A stretch of DNA of 64,000 nucleotides from Rhypophila decipiens (Eukaryota > Ascomycota > Sordariomycetes > Sordariales > Naviculisporaceae): the NCBI GenBank assembly GCA_033297075.1, contig MU858108.1:1-64000 (forward strand), written 5' to 3'. A model generated the notes under the pieces. That model saw nothing but the letters and a program-made list of their open reading frames with translations. It was not told the origin of the DNA and did not search any database. The position numbers and the translations under genes were made by a program. Positions 11,092 through 21,183 of the stretch are shown in pieces (position 1 is the first letter of the stretch; every line of letters begins with the position of its first letter).

Positions 11092-12140
11092 GATGACCGA
11101 TGACAGAGAAAGTCGAGGTCCAGGTAGTCCGGGGTGAGATGAACCTCAGGAGCGCTGAGAACTTCGGGTCTTTCCGTCAGGATGGCGGTGGCTCTTATGC
11201 CTGGCGAAGAAGCAGGCGCAATGGCGGGCGGGCCAATAATATAATGGGCTCAGGTTGCAAAAGAATCCGTGAAAAGTTAGCCAGATATTGTCAACTCGGG
11301 ACTTGCACAGGGTCTGCGGCCTGTTGACTCGGCAGTGTTACCCACCATCTTGAAAGCAAGGTCCGATTCTGGAGAGTTGGGCGAGTGAATGTAGACTGGA
11401 ACGTCAGGATCTGGAGCGATAGGAAGCATCCTTCGACTTGGTCGGTGCTAAGACCCACCCTCGAAAATAAGATATTCGGGAGAAATGAAGAGGAGCCATC
11501 GCCATGGTGGTATGGATCGTGTTGGGGGCCATTTAGCAAGCAAAGGGGTGTGGTGAATTGCATCCGAGGGGTGGAAGAATAAATTTAACAAAGACGGATT
11601 CATGTATTGATGCGGCGTCGGCGAGAGCCAAGTCATTGCCGCACACCCTCAAAGCCCTTACAACTCGGATTTGATGGGTAGAAAAGGGAAATGATGGGGC
11701 CCCACCCAGCCTTTGAAGGCTGAAAACCGAGAAGGAGCGCTTAGTTGCCAAGCAGATTGTGTCACCGTACATAGGGTGCCACTTCTTTTCTGCGGGTGAT
11801 CGGGAGGATGCATCACAGGAAGGCTTCGCTGGCGCCTTCCCGAGATACTCATACTAGCCTGACAAGTCACCGTTCTAGATGCATACTGTATTACCCACCA
11901 ATATGGTTTGATATCTTACCAACATCCTTGAAAGGGCGCTTGTATTTTTGGGTCGTTATTAACCGACCGATTTTGGTTTTCTTAGCTTAAAATCAAAGAT
12001 AAATAAATAAGAATCTTGTTAAAGATTCGAAAAAAAAGCAAAAAGAAATTCTACGCAGTGCCTCAATGACACCACAGACGAACTCGACGATCTGGCGGTC
12101 GCAAGCGGCCCCAATATGCCTTAGATACTATTGCCATGGA
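11092..12140. other. Intergenic, no gene recognised
   Basis: Upstream DNA of the disordered-protein gene. Short frames only. An A/T-rich run with several taaataaa and polyA tracts occurs near 11990-12050, just before the tRNA-like relics. Confidence 0.45.
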
Positions 12141-12142
12141 CT

Positions 12143-12230
12143 GAAACTGCGGGGGAATTGAACCCTCATGTTTGGGTGTCGTTGGTGCGGCATGAGAAGC
12201 CACAGACACACCACTGCACTGAATAGAATT
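12143..12230 (-). pseudogene. tRNA-Glu(CTC)-like relic, copy 1
   Basis: Read on the minus strand, this holds a B-box-like GGTTCAATTCC in a T-arm with four of five stem pairs. It also holds an anticodon arm with loop TTCTCAT (anticodon CTC, Glu) and an A-box-like stretch with a one-base disturbance. The acceptor ends do not pair well, so it is not a convincing functional tRNA. Copy 2 lies 40 bases away in the same orientation with a near-identical anticodon arm. Confidence 0.5.
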
Positions 12231-12270
12231 TGTAGGGGGTATTGTGAGATTCTGTGTAGAAGAACAGGCT

Positions 12271-12355
12271 GTCACCTGCCGTGAATCGAACCCGCATGTT
12301 TCGGTGCGGTGCGGCATGAGAAGCCGCAGCACACCGCTGCACTACACAGCAGCTC
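12271..12355 (-). pseudogene. tRNA-Glu(CTC)-like relic, copy 2
   Basis: The minus strand shows a perfect A-box match (TAGTGCAGCGG), a five-pair anticodon stem GCGGC/GCCGC with loop TTCTCAT (anticodon CTC) and a B-box-like GGTTCGATTCA. The T stem pairs at only three of five positions and the acceptor arm is not regular. It is therefore a degenerate tRNA gene or the head of a tRNA-derived SINE rather than an active tRNA. Confidence 0.5.
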
Positions 12356-13041
12356 ACAATTGATGGTAATCTGTCTTTGATTTCTCCCTTATAAGCTACG
12401 GAGCTGTGGTGCTCAGGCTGGGGTGGCTCGAGGCGGGGAAGGAGACAGCTGCCATCTGTCGTCTGAAGTAGCTTGGAGGAGGTTGGTCGGGTGCCAATGT
12501 TTTGGTCTGAACTCTGAACATTGACGAGATTGTGGTGCTCCAGCGTGCTTAGGCAAGCTGGGCCCATAGGCTAGCATCGCCGTCAGGAGCATCCCTTACC
12601 CAGAAAGAGAAAAACAGAGGAGTCTCAGAGGTCTCCGAGCTGTATTTTGTGGTCCAGATACTTGAAATAGTATCTTCCAGCATCTAACTAGGTTCCCATG
12701 GCAGTTCATCTCAATTAGCAGCCCAAAAAGCTGTGATTTAGCTTCAACAATAGCAAGGGCACCATGTGGTGGTGGTATGTTCAGATTCATTGACTGCTCT
12801 TCTGACAATTGCAGTTTGGTGTTAGCATTGTGCAAAAATCATCCTATTCATCTCATCTGATGTTGTTGAACACGCCCACCCCGCTCAGACTGATCTTGCG
12901 CCAGCAATCTGTAGTATAAATATGTCGTGAACACTCTGCGTTTTCAAACCTTTTCCTGATTTTCTTCTTCCTCAGATACGGCGATTCACCCACCTGCTCC
13001 TTCCAAGATTTCCCCTTGCCTCAGTCAGTGGCAGCAGTCCG
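12356..13041. other. Promoter region of the unknown acidic-tailed gene
   Basis: No coding frame was recognised. A pyrimidine-rich tract around 12950-13030 precedes the first inferred leader exon, as is common at fungal transcription starts. Confidence 0.4.
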
Positions 13042-13458
13042 GTAAGTTATATGCCTCCTCCTTCGCCCTTCCACACCTCAACTTCCGCCAGCACAAGCCT
13101 TTATTTTTGATCCACAACGCCTATCCTTCTTTTTTCATAGGCGTATGAAATATCCCAGAGATGCCTCGTGGAGATGCTAACTATGCATACAGAATCAACT
13201 TTATAAGCCTACTCTACCAAACTGCATAGCAGTATAACCCTGTGCTCGCTCGGTAAGTCTGGCCCTTTCTCCGTTCGCAATTCATCCATCTGACGCATTT
13301 TCTTCAATAGCAACAGACATTCATCCAGCAGCAGCAGTAAAGAGGAAGAGAAAAGCTCTCCTCAACCAGTAAGCTATGCTTTCCTTTACTTGCCTTTTTC
13401 TTCAGCCTGTTTCTAGAAAATGTTACTGACCTTTGACTTTTTATACAGAATAAAAAAA
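13042..13458 (+). promoter_or_regulatory. 5' leader with three introns and upstream ORFs
   Basis: Three well-formed introns precede the coding start: 13042-13140 (GTAAGT...TTCATAG), 13253-13310 (GTAAGT...TTCAATAG) and 13369-13448 (GTAAGC...TTATACAG). The exon 13141-13252 contains two small upstream ORFs, 13145-13180 (11 codons) and 13161-13229 (22 codons). The predicted mature leader therefore begins with translated-looking ATGs ahead of the main start, which suggests translational control. The introns are inferred from splice signals only. Confidence 0.55.
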
Positions 13459-14166
13459 ATGCCTTCTGAGCGGTTGCTGAAGCAGTGTCTCCCGCGAAAT
13501 GGGATGAACTGGGGCACCGAGGCCTATGTTCTGGCCAGAGCTCGCCGTGATCGAAAGGTGAAGCAGGCGCTGATTGCGTTGGGTGTCCGGGCCAAGCCGA
13601 TGAACGTTCAGATTTTCTTCCGGGAGATGTTCGAGGCGGCCACCAGATATATCGAGCGCCACCAGTTGCCAGATGATATGTCGTTGGGAGGATTCTGTGC
13701 GGTCTTCGGCCGTACCCAGGCTTTGGCTCGAAAGCTGGCTAGCCCCGTGGTGTTCGCAGACCTCTTCGAGGCTCTGATCTTTGCGCGGGTTCGCTTTGTG
13801 CAGCGAGCGGTGGAGGCTGGTTCCCGAACCGGCATTGTCGTTGGGGTCCAAACCCAAACCGGTGCTCCCCCTGCTCCGCTGGCCGTGGCCATCGATGCGT
13901 TCGTTGCGGCTGCCCCGTGTGTCGACTGGGACAGCACTCGCGCGCTGGTTGCTGCCGACGTCGACGAAGACGTCACCGAGGTGGTGTGGGACGAGGCCCG
14001 GGGTGCCTGGAGTGTTGCGGTCCGGCCTGCTGCCAACGAGGAGGCTGGCTTGCTCGCTCTGGCCGAAGGGCTCAACGTGATGGGGGTGGAGGGCGGGGAC
14101 GAGGACGAGGATGAGGATGATGACGAGGACGAGGATGATGACGCGGTGATGGATATCACCATCTAG
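13459..14166 (+). CDS. Hypothetical protein with acidic C-terminal tail
   Basis: A protein of 235 aa that I do not recognise. The start at 13459 is chosen because an intron acceptor (TTATACAG) lies only ten bases upstream, so the in-frame ATG at 13420 falls inside the intron. The N-terminal half is helical and basic (for example VLARARRDRKVKQAL), the middle has FGRTQALARKL and LFEALIFARVRFVQRAV, and the C-terminus is almost pure Asp/Glu (residues about 212-228). There is no signal peptide or membrane helix. The acidic tail could interact with histones or other basic partners, which is inference only. An intron-rich leader with upstream ORFs precedes it. Confidence 0.72.
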   Translation: MPSERLLKQCLPRNGMNWGTEAYVLARARRDRKVKQALIALGVRAKPMNVQIFFREMFEAATRYIERHQLPDDMSLGGFCAVFGRTQALARKLASPVVFADLFEALIFARVRFVQRAVEAGSRTGIVVGVQTQTGAPPAPLAVAIDAFVAAAPCVDWDSTRALVAADVDEDVTEVVWDEARGAWSVAVRPAANEEAGLLALAEGLNVMGVEGGDEDEDEDDDEDEDDDAVMDITI

Positions 14167-14610
14167 GCTTCTGTGGGAGGGATGGAGATTGGCGGGATGC
14201 TTTTCTTCGTTATCCTGTTTTGTTGAGCATTCTTGGGCCCGCGTTTTTCACTTTAATATACATATTTGCGGAGATATCACCCTTAACGATATTTTCTTTC
14301 CTGTCTCTGTCTCTGTTCTGATGAGCTGATCAGGGAATTCCAAACAAGTAGGATACTGATCTTGAAGGTTCAACTCTTGACTAAGCAGTAATATCGTTTC
14401 AAAGGTTACATCAGGTAAAATGTAGTGTACACCCTGGACTGCAGGTTGCAGGAACCGGAGGCACGAAATTCGGGTCACTCACGTGATGACGACATTCCAG
14501 TCAGCAATGCTCGGCGCCTTCCAGTTTGACACCACTTCGTTGTCTACCCTCGCCATTATCGAACTCGCGAACTCGGTACTAGAACACAGATCTTGTCAGC
14601 GGAAAACAAG
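14167..14610. other. Intergenic between tandem plus-strand genes
   Basis: 444 bases holding the 3' end of the acidic-tailed gene and the promoter of the TENA/THI-4 gene. No further feature was recognised. Confidence 0.45.
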
Positions 14611-15501
14611 ATGGGTTCCACGCTGAAGTGGTCGCTGACGGAGCACCTCCTCTCGAATTACCAGGGCGAGTTCCAAACCGCCACACAGCATCCGTTCCTC
14701 CTGGCTGCTGCGGAAGGCCGCCTGCCCAAGGACGTTCTCGGGAAATGGCTCGCCAACGACAGGCTGTACATTCACTCGTACATCAGAGCCGCAGGAAAAC
14801 TCCTCTCCTCGATTGACCTCCCGCCAACTGCTCCGAAAACTCCCGGCGCGGAAGCTTTTGAGACTCAGCTGGTTGACTGGCTGATCGAAGCTCTCACTGC
14901 CGTCCGCCGAGAGGAGCGGCTCTTTATCGATGTGGCGGATCGGTATGGACTGGACGTCAATCTGGGAACCATTCAGACCTCTACGACTTCCGATACCACT
15001 GCGGGCGCTGTGATTGACGAGACGGCCAAACTTCCAGGTTTGGTCATGATAGAGGATATTTTCAGCAGCGTCGCACAATCATCCTCCGCGTCGGAACAGA
15101 TTGCTCTCGGAACGGCGAGCTTTTCGGATAGACCGCCTCGGAGCACCTTGATCCCATGGCTGGAAGGCGCTGTCACATTTTGGGGAACAGAGCGATGCTA
15201 TCTTGAGGCGTGGTCGTGGGCCAAGGCGAGACAGTCAACGAGCGGTGCGCCTGGAGATGTGAGGGAAGATGCCGACGGTGGAGCATTGCGCAAGGAGTTC
15301 ATCCCCAACTGGAGCAGTCCTGACTTTGCGCGGTTTGTGCAGAAATTGGGGAGCCTAATTGATTTTGCGATTGATGAGGTGCTGCAGAAGGTTGGCGAAG
15401 ACGAGGTTGAGAGGGTCAAGACGGAGATTCTGGGCCGGGTGGAAAGCCGTTGGAAGTCTTTGCTTGCCGCTGAGGCTTCATTCTGGCCGCAGGTGGACTG
15501 A
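14611..15501 (+). CDS. TENA/THI-4 (thiaminase-2 fold) family protein
   Basis: A single-exon protein of 296 aa with the all-helical TENA/THI-4/PQQC fold signature. It opens LTEHLL...FQTATQHPFLLAAAEGRLPKDVLGKWLANDRLYIHSYIRAA, typical of family helices 1-3, and has PWLEGAVTFWGTERCYLEAWSWA near residues 190-205 and a C-terminal helix ending in the expected Glu-rich segment. Bacterial TenA hydrolyses aminopyrimidines in thiamine salvage; many fungal paralogues have unknown substrates. The catalytic Cys of classical TenA was not confidently located, so a thiamine role is not claimed. The start is the first ATG (14611); the upstream in-frame codons lack an ATG. Confidence 0.85.
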   Translation: MGSTLKWSLTEHLLSNYQGEFQTATQHPFLLAAAEGRLPKDVLGKWLANDRLYIHSYIRAAGKLLSSIDLPPTAPKTPGAEAFETQLVDWLIEALTAVRREERLFIDVADRYGLDVNLGTIQTSTTSDTTAGAVIDETAKLPGLVMIEDIFSSVAQSSSASEQIALGTASFSDRPPRSTLIPWLEGAVTFWGTERCYLEAWSWAKARQSTSGAPGDVREDADGGALRKEFIPNWSSPDFARFVQKLGSLIDFAIDEVLQKVGEDEVERVKTEILGRVESRWKSLLAAEASFWPQVD

Positions 15502-16507
15502 AGGCATGTTTGTTTGAGATTCAAGACGATATCTCGGGAGTCAAGCTGTTTGCTTCCTATTAGTTCTCACTCACTTATCAAGCCTTATAGTCAGTGGTTC
15601 CAATAAGATATGAGGATAAACAGAGTTTCGGGAAGGAGGCGGGAGGTGAATTGGTTACGGAGACTCCCGGTACGGTACGTATTCGTGTGTATGGAAGCAG
15701 CAGACTGGGGCCGGGCTGGAGGGAAGGGTCTCCTGGTCTCACTGCACGACCCTGGATTGTGCGCCGTCGATTGCGTCACCCAAAATCCTCATCAAATTTA
15801 ACAGCTGTGACGATTTTAGCTATTGCACTCTAAATGTGAGAGTGAGAAGATGTTTTCGCGAAAGATACCGTAGTCAAGATGAGGTAATTTCCATATTTCC
15901 TCATTCGGATTTCATCGCCCCCTGACTAAGCACTTGGAGAAAGGGGCTTGGCGCCGACCCGCCAGGTTAACGACTTGCGTGCTGTCGCCAAGGACCCCTG
16001 GACGTGCGGCAGTGCCGCAAATCCCAGAGTGCCATCCTGTTGGGCAACCGTATCCAGAGACAGGAGAACCTCCATGCTCCCCAAACCGTCAGAGTTGTAA
16101 TCCCGACGGCAAACCACTTTCCCATCCCAACTTACCATCAATGATTCCAGCTCACGGAGCAGCTGGACTGATGAGCGCCTTTTGTTGTTTCAATCCATCG
16201 TTTTAATCGAACCGAACGAAGAGGAATAGAATTCGCTTCAAACCACGCTCCTTACGGATTACCAACCCATTGATTTCATCGAATCGAGAACCTCGATCGG
16301 CACACCGGGACGAACAGACAGACGACAGGGACACCATACCTCATTTTTCTTTTGCACGACATTGAAATTTCATTAAACGAATCGAAGCGCGTGTTTCTCA
16401 ACGATACGCAGACTTACTCGAATCGAATGTCCGCGCGTGACCAATCCCAATAACCCCAAACTTAAGCAGCCCCCTGCGGCCCATTTCCAGCTTTATCTGC
16501 ATTAAAG
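15502..16507. other. Intergenic and promoter of the M28 peptidase-like gene
   Basis: About 1 kb without recognisable coding potential. The last 150 bases before 16508 are a plausible 5' UTR. Confidence 0.45.
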
Positions 16508-19362
16508 ATGGCGCCCGAAAAAGCCCAATACACGGCAGTGCCCCCGATACCGACGTACGACGAGGCCATTGCCGGCGGAAGCAGCTGGCACCACCTCCAA
16601 GAAGACGACCGCGCCCGCTCGCCGATCGACGATGCCAATCGCGAAACGAGAGAAGCGCAATCTTTACTCAACAACAACAATAATAACCAATCAAATACTT
16701 CTTCTTCTAGACCGGGAGGTTACAGGCCGCCGACGGTCGAGTCGGAAGACGACGACGATGGCTGGAGCTCATCAGACTCGGACACAGACGAGGCGGAACA
16801 CGTCCGGCGGGAGATGCAAGAGCTGGAGATAGAAGACCCGAATGATCGCTCGCAGTCGTCGTGGGGGAAACGGATAGGGTTCTCGCTGAACAAGTGGCAG
16901 TGGCGGTGGAAGAAATGGAGGTTACCGCAGATGCCGTCGTTCAGGAGGCGGACGACAACGAGCGAGGATGGTCCTGGCGGTGCGACGGCTACGGGGAATA
17001 ACGAGAGCGGGAATAACAATAGCAGCCAAGATTCACCCGGCCGGCGCTTCGCGTTCCCGACACTGGGAAGCACGGCCTTGTTCTTGCTCGTTGGACGGCT
17101 CCTCGCCCTCTTTTTGGTGCTCGGGTTTGTGTATCTCTTGTTTGTCAGCGACATGTTTAGCGGCATGGCGAGGCGCATGAACAGCAAGAATTTTGAACCC
17201 GAGAGCGTGCGCGTCTTTGTGCAGTCCAACATTAACCCAAAAGAAATACGGCAGAATCTGGCGCACTTCACAAAGTATGCGCATATCGCGGGCACAGAGG
17301 GTGATTACTTTTTGGCGGAGGACACCGAGAGGATATTCAGGGGCTACGGGCTGGAGGATGTCGTGATGGACGAGTACAAGGTCTATTTGAACTATCCCAA
17401 GCCTGGCGGGCGGGCGGTCGAGTTGATTGGCAAGGACGGCAAGGCGACTTGGTCGGCTAAGCTGGAGGAGGATCGCATCCCTGGGGAAGATTCGGGAAGG
17501 TTGACTGCGGCGTTTCATGGTCATTCCAAGTCTGGAGATGTCAGAGGTCCCCTGGTTTACGCTAATTATGGGTCGAGAGAGGACTTTCAGAAGCTCAAGG
17601 ATATGGGCATCGGTACGCGTGGTGCAATTGCGCTAGTCAAGTACTATGGGTCGCAGGGCGATCGCGCGTTGAAGGTCAAAGCGGCGGAGATGGCTGGCTT
17701 TGCTGGTTGTCTTATTTACAGCGATCCTGCTGATGATGGGCTTACCAGGGGCGACACAGCACCCAAGGGCCGTTATATGCCTGCGGATGGTGTGCAGAGA
17801 GGATCTGTCAGCCTGACGAGCTGGGTGGTGGGTGATGTGTTGACACCGGGCTGGGGAAGTAAGGACGGCGTGCAACAACGGGTGGCGGTCGACGAGAGCA
17901 AGGGCCTGGTCAAGATTCCCAGTCTTCCGCTGTCATCTCGTGATGCTCACGCCCTGTTGATGGCGCTGCAAGGGCACGGTCAGAAAGTTCCAGACGGCTG
18001 GGCCGGCGAGGTGCCCGGTGTCAAAGAGTGGTGGACTGGCAACCAGTCGTCGCCGATTGTGCGCTTGAAGAACGAGCAGGACGAGAACGTGAAACAGCCG
18101 ATCTGGAACGTTTATGGAAGGATAAACGGCATCGAGCAGCAGGAGAAGAAGATTATTATTGGCAACCATCGCGACTCGTGGACACTCGGAGCTACGGACC
18201 CGCACTCCGGCACAGCTGTTATGCTTGAGGTTATTCGGGTGTTTGGAGAGCTCCTGAGGAAGGGCTGGCGGCCTTTGCGCACCATCGAATTCATGTCCTG
18301 GGATGCCGAGGAGTACAACCTGATTGGGTCGACCGAATACGTGGAGCAGAATGACGAGCTCCTCAAGAAGAACGCGTTTGCCTACATCAACCTCGACACC
18401 GCCGTGACTGGCGATAGCTTCCATGCCGCCGGCTCCCCCGTGTTCAAGCAGCTCCTTCTGCAGGTTTTGAACCGCGTCGGCGATCCTGTTCACAACACCA
18501 CGCTCAGGGACCTTTTTGATAGGAGACATGGCGAGCTCGAGGGTCTCGGTGCTGGCTCTGACTACGTCGCTTTCCAAGATATTGTGGGCACTTCGTCGCT
18601 CGATTTGCACTTTGACCATGATATTGTGAACACTTCGTCGCCCTTGCACTTTGGCGACCACGCATATCCGTATCACTCGAGCTACGACACCTTTGAGTGG
18701 ATGGAGAATGTCGGAGACCCCGGTTTCATCTACCACACGTTGTTGGGCCAGATTGTCGGGCTGCTAATCTTGGAACTCGCCGATCGCCCCATTCTCCCCT
18801 TCGATATTTCGGGATTTGCCGATGCTCTGCCACGCTGGATTGATGATCTAAGCAAGTGGGCGAAAGACGAAGGAGCCGCAGGCAAGGTTTCTTTTGCCCC
18901 TCTCAAGGAAGCTGCTGGCGAGGTTACCATGGCGGCCCGACGTTTCCACAGGTGGGAGAACAAGTGGGAGAATAGCATCGTGGCGTCGAGCGGATGGGAG
19001 CCGGTTGCCCTCGGGAACACGAGAGCCGACTACAACAGCCGCATGGGCATGTTTGAGACGAATCTGCTGGATGAATATGGTGTAAGTCCTGCTCTCTCCT
19101 TTTTTGATCCTCTTGCTGTTCCAACCGGCGTGTAACTACAGCCCGATGCTGACTGACGTAATTACAGGTACCAAACCGCACCCAGTTCAAGCATGTGATT
19201 TTCGGCCCACAATTATGGTCCAGCTACGACGAGGCGTATTTCCCGGCCATCAGGGACCTCATCGCCGCAGGTGAATTCGACAAGGCGAAAGAGACCGTGC
19301 ACAAGGTCGCCGGCATCCTAAAACAGGCGGCATTCAAGCTGCTGGATGGCGGCGCCGCATAG
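16508..19362 (+). CDS. Glutamate carboxypeptidase II-like M28 metallopeptidase (TfR/Vps70-type)
   Basis: A two-exon gene (16508-19081, 19168-19362; intron GTAAGT...ATTACAG) encoding 922 aa. A disordered acidic cytosolic N-terminus of about 180 residues is followed by one membrane anchor around residues 184-214, giving a type II protein. Next come a PA domain (about 330-460) and an M28 zinc peptidase domain. Visible metal-ligand motifs match GCPII: GNHRDSW (His), TDPHSG (bridging Asp), MSWDAEEYNLIGSTEY (Glu pair), INLDTAV (Asp) and YPYHSSYDTFEWM (His). A transferrin-receptor-like dimerisation domain ends the protein. All ligands are present, so it is probably an active peptidase, likely in vacuolar or endosomal membranes as for yeast Vps70. 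VPS35 lies next door in convergent orientation; that may be coincidence. Confidence 0.92.
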
Positions 19363-21183
19363 GTGTTCTCCGGTCTCTTTTGGTTATGAGAGGCAATGAG
19401 AGGGTTGACCTGCATCAGTTGGATTCACTGACGTATTTGATGGTCCAACCCTTGCTGTCATTTTTCAGTGGGATTGATCGGAAGGTACTCCACACTAACC
19501 TTTCCTTCCTTCCTTTCTGCCCTCTGGCACTGTTTATCACGCCACACCGCTTTCCTTTTCTTTTACGGATATCCCATGCATGTACAAATCTTTGACCGGG
19601 AGGGCCTTTGGATCCATTATATCCACCGGTGTGAACAGCTTCCCGTTGCAGTCTCGAAAAGGGAAGGAGGACAGAATTCCTCTAAGCTCTACAGTGGCCA
19701 ACGCAACTATGGCGCACCACCTACTACCTACTTATCTACCTACTACTGATCCTTTTGTTTTCCTTGGCTTCATCTTTCACTTTTGTCTATCTAGCATTGC
19801 ATTGGCGCAGAACTAACGGGTTGGTTCTTATTCTTGGTTTAAATTGCAATCTCCTTACCTTTTACACCGAGCCTTTTTCTCTTCTTTACTATGGGGGAGG
19901 TTTCATTTTGCTTTTATCCTAGCCCGGGTATCTACTACTTATTTACTAATAAGGAGGTACCGTACTCTCTGCCTGTCTAAAAAGAATTTTCTCAGCCATT
20001 TTACATGACGCGTCTGTCATCATCTCAGCAAGCAAGCTAAGCTTTGTATTCGGGAGAGAGAAGGACGGGATGTTTGTTCACATTACTCGTATATATATTA
20101 CATCTTTATATACCTTTACCATGGCCTTTCTGATGCGACGGTTAATACCTAACTTCGTGACATGACATGATACCGTCAAGTCGCTGTGCTGGTTATTGAT
20201 CTGTGATTTGCCTTGCCCAAACTATTTGCGAGACCGCGTCGAAACAGAGGCATGTGTAAATGACTATCAATGATATATAAAGAACACGACACATGCATTT
20301 TTCGTCATGTATTCTGCCCATTTACAGCTTTTGAAGGACCCTCTCGTTGGTCCTCCTTAGCCCTGTAAGAGAAATAATATATGCGTATTCCACTTTGGTC
20401 AAAGTCGCACAAAGTTTGTTTCACATTCCATGGCATTTCTCTTTGAGCTAACCAACATTCAAGCCTCTCGGGCGGGAGAATAATGACAGACAGTGAGCTC
20501 ACAGACGGATAGTCAATTCTTCGGATAGCTCATGCTCCAAGGACGGAATGAACCTGTCAGGTTTTACACGGCAGGAAGTTATTAGGGTGGCTGGATCCTT
20601 CATTACGAACATTTCTTCCATGACAACCAGGTGTGATGTCTTTGTTATTTCTTTGAGATTTCTCTGTCGGTGCACTTCGTCGATGGCTCGGAAGACATTC
20701 TCGTGTTCGTGTTTCCAGTGTTCCTGTGCTGCACCAGCGGTCCATTATGATAAATTGGGATATCGTGGCAATGGAGTAGCAAACGAAGGAAGAAAATGGT
20801 CTATCTACGATACGCAGCTCATCACAACAACACAACGGATGTACAAGCGTTCGAAACACACAACTCCGAGCCAAGATATCCCACACTGAACACGTGAATC
20901 TGTGCAGCAGACTGGCTGTCGAGAACAAAAAGTAAGATATTCAATGCAGATGGGTATGATGGCTGTCTCGTATCGTATTGGATACCTTATCCACCACGTA
21001 ATAACTGCTCTAATCCAATTACGCCGAACCGGCGTCCATCTCTTCACACCGATCCTCACTTCCAATCTTCCCAATAACATACATGTAACTAACTGCACTG
21101 CCAACAATGCCTCCTCCTAAATACGCTATAAACAAGTCGCTTGAGGCCCCAAGACTCCAACGTTGCGCTCACTCCCAGGCCCC
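19363..21183. other. Intergenic between convergent genes
   Basis: About 1.8 kb between the 3' ends of the M28 peptidase-like gene and VPS35. Short frames only. T-rich and AT-rich blocks around 19840-20110 may include 3' UTR or terminator sequence. Nothing else was recognised. Confidence 0.45.

Noticed and set aside
12143..12355. Two functional tRNA-Glu genes
   Set aside because: Anticodon arms are good, but acceptor and T stems fail in both, so they were called relics.
13420..13458. Earlier in-frame ATG for the acidic-tailed protein
   Set aside because: It lies inside an inferred intron whose acceptor is at 13448.
13608..14162. Poly-Ser minus-strand frame
   Set aside because: Antisense copy of the GAC/GAG-rich acidic tail; an artefact of repeat composition.
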